Below are positions 14,680 through 20,778 of a stretch of 45,032 nt of DNA, in pieces. Under the pieces are notes generated by a model, which was given only the letters and a program-made list of their open reading frames with translations, was not told the origin of the DNA and did not search any database. The stretch is taken from IMG/VR virus record IMGVR_UViG_3300042320_000567, positions 1 through 45,032 of that record; one strand, 5' to 3'. How positions within the stretch are numbered: the first letter of the stretch is position 1; every line of letters starts with the position of its first letter. The translations under genes were made by a program, and so were the position numbers. The stretch comes from a virus.

Positions 14680-14850
14680 ATGGCCAAGAAACCTGGGCTT
14701 TACGCCAACATCAATGCCAAGCGCGAGCGCATTGAGCGTGGCAGCAACGAACGCATGGCACGCAAGGGTGAAGAGGGCAGGCCATCTGCTGCTGCATTTA
14801 AGGCTGCAGCTAAGACTGCCAAGAAACGCAAGCGCAAAGGCGTAAAGTAG
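14680..14850 (+). CDS. Small basic head-region protein (56 residues)
   Basis: It begins with AKKPGLYANINAKRERIERG and ends with many lysines and arginines (KTAKKRKRKGVK). ATG at 14680 has AAGGA about ten bases upstream. Proteins of this size and wording are common between MuF and scaffold genes of siphophages, but their function is unknown to me. The high positive charge would suit DNA or scaffold contact in the prohead. Confidence 0.7.
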   Translation: MAKKPGLYANINAKRERIERGSNERMARKGEEGRPSAAAFKAAAKTAKKRKRKGVK

Positions 14851-14878
14851 GAGCGCACTCTATCCCTGCGGGATACGC

Positions 14879-15550
14879 ATGTCTGACGAAAACCAGACCC
14901 AGGAGCCTGCGGCAACTGGTGACACTGAAGCGCTGCAACGTAGCGTTGAAGCGCTAGAACGCAAGAATCAAGAATTGATCGCCGAGCTGCGATCAGCAAA
15001 GAAATCACCGAAGCTACCCGATGGCGTCAACATCGACGAGCTGCTTGATTTCAAGCGCAAAGCCGAACAAGCCGAACTTGAGCAACAAGGAAAATACTCC
15101 GAAGCAAGGCAAGCTTTGGAGCAGCAGTACCGCGAGGCGACGGCGCAGAAGGACCAGCGCATCGCAGAACTCGAGTCCCGTGTCCGTGAGTTGGAGCTGG
15201 TCACACCAGCCGTGACCGCATTGGCGGACATCGTGCATGACCCCGACTTGGTGCTCAAGACCAAGCTGAGCAGTGATCAGATTGAGCGTGACCCTGATGG
15301 CACGGTGGTAGTCGTCGATGGCTACCAGCGCACACCTGTTAGCGAATGGGCCAAGACGCTACCCGCCTGGATGCAAAAGCAACCCAAGCCGCAGGGTAGT
15401 GGCGCACCATCTGGCCGCAGTAACGGTGACGCCACTTTTGGCATCAAAAACCCGTTCCTGCAAGAGTCATTCAATTTGACCGAGCAATCACGCCTGTTCC
15501 GCACCGACCGTGATATGTACAACCGATTGAAAGCTGCAGCAGGACGTTAA
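14879..15550 (+). CDS. Capsid scaffolding protein
   Basis: A 223-residue, strongly charged protein with a long predicted coiled coil (about residues 18-110, e.g. ALQRSVEALERKNQELIAEL) and a basic, less regular C-terminus (RTDRDMYNRLKAA). Position directly before the capsid gene and this composition are typical of scaffold proteins, which nucleate prohead assembly and then leave. A short hairpin TATCCC-TGC-GGGATA (14860-14874) precedes its ATG and may tune translation. No protease motif is seen. Confidence 0.85.
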   Translation: MSDENQTQEPAATGDTEALQRSVEALERKNQELIAELRSAKKSPKLPDGVNIDELLDFKRKAEQAELEQQGKYSEARQALEQQYREATAQKDQRIAELESRVRELELVTPAVTALADIVHDPDLVLKTKLSSDQIERDPDGTVVVVDGYQRTPVSEWAKTLPAWMQKQPKPQGSGAPSGRSNGDATFGIKNPFLQESFNLTEQSRLFRTDRDMYNRLKAAAGR

Positions 15551-15622
15551 TATATTTGCAACCGGCTGCGCTGGGTATCTAAGGGCTGCGCCCACAATCA
15601 ACCAATCCCCTGAGGTTTCATC

Positions 15623-16645
15623 ATGGCGACCCTTCGCTCTGATGTCATCATCCCCGAGATTTTCACGCCTTACGTCATTGAGCAAACCACACTGCGTGAT
15701 GCCTTCTTGGCATCCGGCGTGGTGCAGCCCATGGCTGAGCTGAACGCTGCAGAGGGTGGTGACTACATCAACGTTCCCTTCTGGAAGGCCAACCTGTCCG
15801 GCGATTTTGAAGTGCTGACTGACAGCACCTCGCTGACGCCTGGCAAGATCACTGCCGACAAACAAGTTGGCGTGATCCTGCACCGCGGCCGCGCCTTTGA
15901 GTCCCGTGACCTTGCAGCCCTTGCTGCTGGCGCTGACCCGATGGCTGCCATCGGCGCCAAGGTTGCCTCTTATGTGGCCAACCAGCGCCAGAAGGACCTG
16001 ATCAAAACGCTGGAAGGCGTGTTTGGCGGTCTGACCTCCAACTCCGGCGCTGCTTTTGCTCCGCTGTCGTTTGACCTGAGCGGCATGACTGCCCTTGGCC
16101 CCCGCCAAGTGGCCAAAGCTCGTGCGCTGTTGGGCGATCAAGGCGACAAGCTCACCGCCGTTGCCATGCACTCTGCGGTCTATTACGACCTCGTTGAGCG
16201 CAAGGCCATCGACTACGTGACCAACACCGAAGCACGCGGTGGCGGCACTGTGGCTACCACTGGCATTGCTCCTGTGTTTGCAGGCAGCATCGCTGGTGCT
16301 TACGGCGGCGACAACCCCGTGCCCGCCTACATGGGCCTGCGTGTGATCGTCTCTGACGACCTGGCGCCCACCAGCACCAACTACCCCGTCTATTTCTTCA
16401 CCCAAGGCGCTATCGCCAGCGGTGAGCAAATGGCGATGCAGACCGAAACCGACCGTGACATCCTCGCCAAGAGCGATGCCATGTCCATCGACCTGCACTA
16501 CTGCTACCACCCTGTGGGCGCTAAGTGGGCCGTCACGACCCCCAACCCCACCCAAGCTCAGCTTGCCACCGTCGGCAACTGGACCAAGGTGTACGAAACC
16601 AAGAACCTTGGTATCGTCCGTGGCACCGTCACTTCTAACTTCTGA
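15623..16645 (+). CDS. Major capsid protein (HK97-fold class)
   Basis: A 340-residue protein downstream of the scaffold, beginning RSDVIIPEIFTPYVIEQTT, with the conserved-looking YINVPFWKANL and the long-helix segment (AAIGAKVASYVANQRQKDL). These are the marks of siphophage coat proteins related to the HK97 fold. GAGG seven bases before ATG is one of the best ribosome binding sites of the genome, as expected for the most abundant protein. The 72-base gap upstream contains two copies of GGCTGCG and pairs TGGG with CCCA, perhaps a leader stem; no promoter is obvious. Confidence 0.9.
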   Translation: MATLRSDVIIPEIFTPYVIEQTTLRDAFLASGVVQPMAELNAAEGGDYINVPFWKANLSGDFEVLTDSTSLTPGKITADKQVGVILHRGRAFESRDLAALAAGADPMAAIGAKVASYVANQRQKDLIKTLEGVFGGLTSNSGAAFAPLSFDLSGMTALGPRQVAKARALLGDQGDKLTAVAMHSAVYYDLVERKAIDYVTNTEARGGGTVATTGIAPVFAGSIAGAYGGDNPVPAYMGLRVIVSDDLAPTSTNYPVYFFTQGAIASGEQMAMQTETDRDILAKSDAMSIDLHYCYHPVGAKWAVTTPNPTQAQLATVGNWTKVYETKNLGIVRGTVTSNF

Positions 16646-16656
16646 GGTAACTAACC

Positions 16657-17058
16657 ATGGCGCAACCCTCCCAGTTTGAAATCAGCACTGAGCAGTACAT
16701 CACTGCCAGTCATTTCATCGCCTCTTCTGTGGCTGACGTGCAGTTCTTCACCGCTCCGGTGAAGTGCGAAGTGGTAGCAGTGCGCGAGATCCACACTGTT
16801 GCTGGCACCGATGGCAGTGCCGTCACTGGCACCATCCGCCGCTGCCAAGGCACCGAAGCTGCTACAGCTGGCGATGATCTCCTCGGCGATACCAAGCTCG
16901 ACCTCAAGGGCACTGCCCTGACCGAGCAGGCTCCTGCCCTGACCGCCACTAATGGCAACTTGGTGCTGGAAGCCGGCAACCGCTTGGCACTTGACGTGAC
17001 AGGCACCACCACATCTCTGGCTGGTGTGATCCTGACCGTGCTGCTCAAGCGCGTCTGA
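16657..17058 (+). CDS. Small head protein, possible capsid decoration protein
   Basis: A 133-residue beta-rich, Thr/Ala-rich protein immediately after the capsid gene, with GAGG before its ATG. The sequence (VKCEVVAVREIHTVAGTDGS, later NLVLEAGNRLALDVTG) suggests a jelly-roll or beta-sandwich. Position and strong translation signal favour a decoration or cement protein. No family name is claimed. Confidence 0.65.
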   Translation: MAQPSQFEISTEQYITASHFIASSVADVQFFTAPVKCEVVAVREIHTVAGTDGSAVTGTIRRCQGTEAATAGDDLLGDTKLDLKGTALTEQAPALTATNGNLVLEAGNRLALDVTGTTTSLAGVILTVLLKRV

Positions 17059-17234
17059 TGGGGCTGTTCGCTTTCCGGCGACTGCGTGATCAAGAGGCTG
17101 CCTCTTCGGAGGTGGCCTCATTTTCTATTGCAGAGCCAATGCCTACACTAGATGTAACGGAGCCTGACGATGGCAATCACGATCATCGCAACGCCAAACG
17201 CGGCAGACGCAAACTCATACCTGACGTTGGCTGA
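17058..17234 (+). CDS. Small hypothetical protein overlapping the head-completion gene
   Basis: A 58-residue frame starting MGLFAFRRLRDQEAASSEV and ending in a basic, polar tail (RNAKRGRRKLIPDVG). ATG overlaps the previous stop as TGATG. Its last 65 bases are shared with the start of the next gene in another frame. Proteins with this beginning occur at the same place in related siphophages as I recall. Function is unknown; it is short and probably partly disordered. Confidence 0.55.
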   Translation: MGLFAFRRLRDQEAASSEVASFSIAEPMPTLDVTEPDDGNHDHRNAKRGRRKLIPDVG

Positions 17235-17733
17235 TGCGCAGGCCATCATTGATGGCATGGTGCTAGATGCTGACGTGACAGCCTGGGCTGCCGCAACCAC
17301 GGACAACAAAAACCGTGCGTTGTATTCCGCTGCGCAGAGGCTAGATCGTGAACGCTTTCTTGGTGCTCGCTCTACTGATACCCAGTCAATGCAATGGCCG
17401 CGAACTGGTGTTCGTAAGCCCGATACCTATATCAATACCTACGCGGTGGGATTTCCGTTTCGCATTACCACCGACTATTTTGCCGACAACGAAATCCCAG
17501 ATCAAATCAAGCGCGCGCAGGTGGTGCTGGCCGTTTACCTTAACAACAACCCAGACGGCCTTGGCCTTAGCGGGCTGGAAGACTACAAAAACGTCAAAAT
17601 CGGCAGCCTAGACGTGACGCCTAACCTTGGCTATGGCGCCGTTGGCGTTGACAAGGTACCGCCGATCATGGAGCGCTATTTGACAGGGCTTAGAATCAGC
17701 GGACCAGGTAACGTTGCGATCAAACGGAGCTGA
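17170..17733 (+). CDS. Head-tail connector / DnaT-like head completion protein
   Basis: A 187-residue protein of the family often labelled DnaT-like, actually an adaptor between portal and tail. Visible are PNAADANSYLTLADAQAII, then YSAAQRLDRERFLGAR and a basic C-terminus. ATG at 17170 has GGAG seven bases upstream. It should dock onto the portal after DNA filling. The DnaT label is historical; nothing here suggests a primosome role. Confidence 0.82.
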   Translation: MAITIIATPNAADANSYLTLADAQAIIDGMVLDADVTAWAAATTDNKNRALYSAAQRLDRERFLGARSTDTQSMQWPRTGVRKPDTYINTYAVGFPFRITTDYFADNEIPDQIKRAQVVLAVYLNNNPDGLGLSGLEDYKNVKIGSLDVTPNLGYGAVGVDKVPPIMERYLTGLRISGPGNVAIKRS

Positions 17734-17735
17734 CC

Positions 17736-17966
17736 ATGGATCGGTCTTACAGCATCGGTTTTGAGTACATCGACGATACCGCTGCGCATGCCGGCCGCTT
17801 CTGGCAGATCTACGCCGTGGCTGATGCAGTAATCGCCAGCGCTGTGATCGAAAACCAGACTGGCAATACGTTTGCATCAGTGCCACTCAAGGCGGGCGAT
17901 TCGGTCTCTGGTGTGTTCACCAGCGTTACCCTTGCTTCCGGCAAAGTTGTTGCATACAAGGTATGA
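17736..17966 (+). CDS. Small beta-rich structural protein, paralogue 1
   Basis: A 76-residue protein with GGAG six bases before ATG. It shares with the next gene the pattern HAGRFWQIYAVADAVI...SGVFTSVTL...GKVVAYKV, so the two arose by tandem duplication. It is probably a small exterior or neck protein of the head; no database family is recalled. Ends in an ATGA overlap with its paralogue. Confidence 0.65.
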   Translation: MDRSYSIGFEYIDDTAAHAGRFWQIYAVADAVIASAVIENQTGNTFASVPLKAGDSVSGVFTSVTLASGKVVAYKV

Positions 17967-18217
17967 ACATGAGCGACTCCAACGTCTTAGGCATTGACTA
18001 CGGCAAAGGCGGAACGTTTATTGGCGACACGACAACGCGAACCGGCCGTTGGTGCGCAATCCACTTTACGACTAACACGCACATCGACACTATTGTCTCG
18101 GCGAACTACGACGGCAGTACGTTGTCAGGGCAAAGCTTCAGCGCCTCAACTACGCTATATGGCGTGTTTACCAGCATTAAGCTACAAAACGGCCACTGCG
18201 TTGCATACAAGCTCTGA
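17963..18217 (+). CDS. Small beta-rich structural protein, paralogue 2
   Basis: An 84-residue protein similar to the preceding gene (GRWCAIHFTTNTHIDTIV, YGVFTSIKLQNGHCVAYKL), diverged at perhaps two thirds of positions. Two close ATG codons (17963, 17969) could start it. The stop overlaps the next gene as TGATG. Like its paralogue it may be a trimeric head or neck fibre knob, an inference from size and glycine/beta content only. Confidence 0.65.
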   Translation: MNMSDSNVLGIDYGKGGTFIGDTTTRTGRWCAIHFTTNTHIDTIVSANYDGSTLSGQSFSASTTLYGVFTSIKLQNGHCVAYKL

Positions 18218-18573
18218 TGTCCTTAGCCAACCCGCTACGTAAGGTTGCTGGCAAACTGATGGCACGGTTTGGCGGTGAGGCGACCATCCGCCGCGTCACG
18301 ATGGGCAGCTACAACCCAGTGACTGGCGCTGCTGTTGAGACCACGACTGACACAGCAGTTCAAGGCGTGCTGGAAGATGTCGCCTTGCGCGAGGTCAATG
18401 ATTTGATCCAAGCAGGCGACAAGCGGCTGATCATTGCAGCGGCTGATCTGGCCAACGCACCTACCACAGCTGATCGCGTCGTCATCGGTGGCCGCAGCTT
18501 GCAAGTGATCGAGGTGCGAACTGTCGAGCAAGACAATACCGCGATCACCTATGAGCTGATCCTGAGGGACTGA
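18217..18573 (+). CDS. Head closure / neck protein
   Basis: A 118-residue protein in the place of the head-closure (stopper) protein, with a beta-rich pattern (EATIRRVTMGSYNPVTGAAV, RSLQVIEVRTVEQDNTAITY) as in phage stopper folds. It probably seals the connector after packaging. Overlaps both neighbours by one base (TGATG). Assignment is by order and fold-like pattern. Confidence 0.7.
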   Translation: MSLANPLRKVAGKLMARFGGEATIRRVTMGSYNPVTGAAVETTTDTAVQGVLEDVALREVNDLIQAGDKRLIIAAADLANAPTTADRVVIGGRSLQVIEVRTVEQDNTAITYELILRD

Positions 18574-18983
18574 TGGCACGCACCATACGAATTGGCGATA
18601 TTGGCGATTACGCCAGCCAGCAGATGGAGAAGCTGTTGCGTGCATCGGTGCTAGAAACTGACGCGTTGCTCAAAGCCGCCAGCCCAGTGGATACGGGTAG
18701 GTTTCGCTTTAGCTGGCAGGTTGGTGAAAATACCACTGGACGCCCACCTGACTATTACGGCAACGAAGGAGGACCAAATGCCAACATTCCACCGCTCGTA
18801 AAGCTGAACTATCAAAACGAGCGCATTGGCAATGTCTACAGCGTCCACAACAACCTGCCATATGCGGAGCCATTGGCTAATGGCAGCAGCAAACAGGCAT
18901 CTGCCGGCTGGATCCAAGGCATCGCCAAGGACGTGCAAGGCCGGGTCAGAATTGCGGCAGATCGCATCGGCAGGGAATCATGA
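18573..18983 (+). CDS. HK97 gp10-like neck protein
   Basis: A 136-residue protein with the family core LLKAASPVDTGRFRFSWQVG and the end segment SVHNNLPYAEPLANGSSKQA, both characteristic of HK97 gp10/lambda Z-like proteins that join head to tail. ATG overlaps the stop of the stopper gene and its own end overlaps the next start (ATGA). Confidence 0.85.
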   Translation: MARTIRIGDIGDYASQQMEKLLRASVLETDALLKAASPVDTGRFRFSWQVGENTTGRPPDYYGNEGGPNANIPPLVKLNYQNERIGNVYSVHNNLPYAEPLANGSSKQASAGWIQGIAKDVQGRVRIAADRIGRES

Positions 18984-19402
18984 GCAGCACCATCAATGAT
19001 GTCCGTGCTGCCATTGAAGGGCGCATTGCTACGCACATGGCAATTGCACCGGCATATCCGGTGAGTTACCAGAACGTGCCATTTACGCCACCAAACAATG
19101 CACCGTGGCTGCAGGCATTCATCCGCTTTGGCGACAATGCCTATGCCACGCTTCTGCCTACAGGTAGCGCAGGGTTTAACCGGCATAATGGCGTGCTGAC
19201 CGTGAACATCTTCACGCCTATTGGCGTTGGCACTGTTGCTAACTTCACCATTGCCGAGAGGATCAAGAATCTGTTTGACCGTGTGACTGTATCAGGCATC
19301 ATCTTTGACCCAGTATCTGGTCCGGCACAGGTAACGCCTGCTGCGCCACAGCCGTATTACCAGACCCAATTGACCGCAACGTTTGAAGCCTATTTAGACT
19401 GA
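18980..19402 (+). CDS. Tail terminator protein (DUF4128-like)
   Basis: A 140-residue protein directly before the tail tube gene. The N-terminal helix (INDVRAAIEGRIATHMAI), then VSYQNVPFTPPNNAPWLQAF, match the DUF4128 tail-terminator class (lambda gpU-like fold). It caps the tail tube at its head-proximal end and sets tail completion. Confidence 0.8.
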   Translation: MSSTINDVRAAIEGRIATHMAIAPAYPVSYQNVPFTPPNNAPWLQAFIRFGDNAYATLLPTGSAGFNRHNGVLTVNIFTPIGVGTVANFTIAERIKNLFDRVTVSGIIFDPVSGPAQVTPAAPQPYYQTQLTATFEAYLD

Positions 19403-19425
19403 GCGCAGCCACTACCGTTCACAAC

Positions 19426-20184
19426 ATGGCTGTTACTGTTCTGTCCGGTACGTCCGGCGCCCTCTACTACAAACCCGCCGGCACCAACGGCAACTTCCCC
19501 GAGTCTGGAGTTAATGCCAGCACGGATGTTATCACCGTTCAGCCGTACCTGAATTTCAAGGCTGGCGATCCGGTCAAGTTCCGCGTCATCAACAGCCAGA
19601 CTGGCGGATCCGGCACTGGTACGCTGCCGTCTCCCATTGATGCAGCCACCACCTACTACGTGCTGTCCTACACGGCTGCGACTGGTGCGCTGACCGTCTC
19701 CACGTCGGCTGGTGGCACCATCCTTGCCATCACTGACGACGGCACGGCAGTGGCGCCCAACGAGTTTGAGGTGTACTACGCCGATTTTGCTGCCGTTGGG
19801 CAAGTGCAGTCTTGGTCTTTTGAGATCAGCCGCGCTGAGATTGACGTGACCACTATCGGCCAAGCCGCTGGGCAGTATGCACCCTTCCGTGCCTACATCC
19901 CTGGTTTTGCCGACGGCAATGGCACTGCTACCGTCTACGTGACCAACGAAGACGCTGCACTGTCTAACCGCATGGTGGAAGACGTGCTGCAGCGTCAGCA
20001 GGTAGGTTGCGCGTTCAAGCTGTACACCGACAAGCAGGGGACTGAGGCGCTGAGCCGCAGTATCGCCATGGATGCAGTGCTGACCTCGGCCAGCCTGAAC
20101 GTCAACCCTGACGATGCCCAGCAGGTGGAGATCGCCTTCCGTCCGGCTGGCGTGCCGACGTTTGACTTCAGCACCAGTGCCTGA
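19426..20184 (+). CDS. Major tail tube protein
   Basis: A 252-residue protein in tail-tube position. The C-terminal half (QSWSFEISRAEIDVTTIGQA, then YAPFRAYIPGFADGNGTATV) is typical of siphophage tube proteins. The N-terminal third (about residues 25-110) is Ser/Thr/Gly-rich with a repeat-like, Ig-like character (STDVITVQPYLNFKAGDPVK) and may project from the tube. A strong intrinsic terminator follows. Confidence 0.85.
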   Translation: MAVTVLSGTSGALYYKPAGTNGNFPESGVNASTDVITVQPYLNFKAGDPVKFRVINSQTGGSGTGTLPSPIDAATTYYVLSYTAATGALTVSTSAGGTILAITDDGTAVAPNEFEVYYADFAAVGQVQSWSFEISRAEIDVTTIGQAAGQYAPFRAYIPGFADGNGTATVYVTNEDAALSNRMVEDVLQRQQVGCAFKLYTDKQGTEALSRSIAMDAVLTSASLNVNPDDAQQVEIAFRPAGVPTFDFSTSA

Positions 20185-20194
20185 TAGCAAAATC

Positions 20195-20220
20195 GCCCCG
20201 GCTTGCGCTGGGGCTTTTTT
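20195..20220 (+). terminator. Intrinsic terminator after the tail tube gene
   Basis: GCCCCGGC (20195-20202) pairs with GCTGGGGC (20207-20214) over eight base pairs (one G-U) around a TTGC loop, followed by six T. It ends the head/tail-tube transcription segment and would lower expression of the tail chaperone and tape measure relative to capsid and tube. Confidence 0.88.
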
Positions 20221-20252
20221 GTGTTTAGAGTACACCTAACTCATCAACTTTT

Positions 20253-20609
20253 ATGGGATCCGCGCTTGCACGCCTCAAAAAAGCAGCCAACCTGACGCCA
20301 ACCAAGCGGGTTGTAACGCTAACAGATGGCAGTGTGTTTGAGTTTTACGCTGCGCCACTCACGATGGCCGAGCGTGAGCGCGCACAAAAAATGCCTGGCG
20401 GCGATGACACCAATGGCTTTGCATTGAACTTGCTAGTTACGAAGGCCGTGGACGACACCGGCAAGCGCTTGTTTGCAGCTGGCGAAATTGCCGAACTCAA
20501 GGAAGAGGTGCTAGATGCTGACCTGCAAGGCATGATGTTGGCGATCATCACCAACCCAGAGGACGCAGAACAGCTGGACATGAAAAGCATTAAAGAAGGA
20601 GCTAAGTAA
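20253..20609 (+). CDS. Tail assembly chaperone (gpG-like)
   Basis: A 118-residue protein between tail tube and tape measure, the place of lambda gpG. Residues 1-118 are helical and acidic at the C-terminus (DADLQGMMLAIITNPEDAEQ). It binds the tape measure protein during tail assembly. A longer product, made by frameshift into the frame continuing to 20769, is likely (see next entries). The 32 bases between the terminator and the ATG could hold a promoter, but none is clear. Confidence 0.85.
   Translation: MGSALARLKKAANLTPTKRVVTLTDGSVFEFYAAPLTMAERERAQKMPGGDDTNGFALNLLVTKAVDDTGKRLFAAGEIAELKEEVLDADLQGMMLAIITNPEDAEQLDMKSIKEGAK
20596..20609 (+). promoter_or_regulatory. Candidate +1 programmed frameshift site
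   Basis: AAGGAG (20596-20601), two bases, AAG (20604-20606), then the zero-frame stop TAA (20607-20609). A Shine-Dalgarno-like element just upstream of a codon followed by a stop is the layout of the prfB (release factor 2) +1 site. The coding frame that follows (from 20608) is +1 (equivalently -2) and has no start codon of its own near this point. Confidence 0.55.
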
Positions 20610-20769
20610 AGACAATCTGCTACTGCTACAGCTTGGCGTTGCAAAGGAGCTTGGCTATAGCTTGGCCAGGCTCAATCAAGAGGTGACGCTAGAGGAGCTG
20701 CTGATTTGGAGCAGCTACTTTGAGCTTCAAAACGAGGAGCAGGAGCGTAGAATGAAGCAAAGGCGGTAG
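20608..20769 (+). CDS. Frameshift extension of the tail assembly chaperone (gpT-like)
   Basis: Fifty-three codons in the +1 frame relative to the chaperone, read KDNLLLLQLGVAKELGYSLA and ending EEQERRMKQRR. The content LGVAKELGYSLARLNQ, then TLEELLIWSSYFELQNEEQ is what the second part of siphophage tail chaperones looks like. The frame is open only from 20584 and holds no ATG, GTG or upstream TTG, so it is most easily expressed as a fusion of about 170 residues. Lambda makes the equivalent gpGT by a -1 shift; +1 and -2 shifts are known in other phages. Confidence 0.75.
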   Translation, partial: KDNLLLLQLGVAKELGYSLARLNQEVTLEELLIWSSYFELQNEEQERRMKQRR

Positions 20770-20778
20770 GGTTGCGCT

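Noticed and set aside
17608-17886. Leftward frame opposite the head-completion and small beta genes
   Set aside because: It is an antisense shadow of well-supported rightward genes, with Cys/Arg-rich content.
20253-20769. Tail chaperone extension as a separately initiated gene
   Set aside because: No ATG, GTG or TTG is placed usefully in that frame before the conserved part; a fusion by frameshift is more economical.
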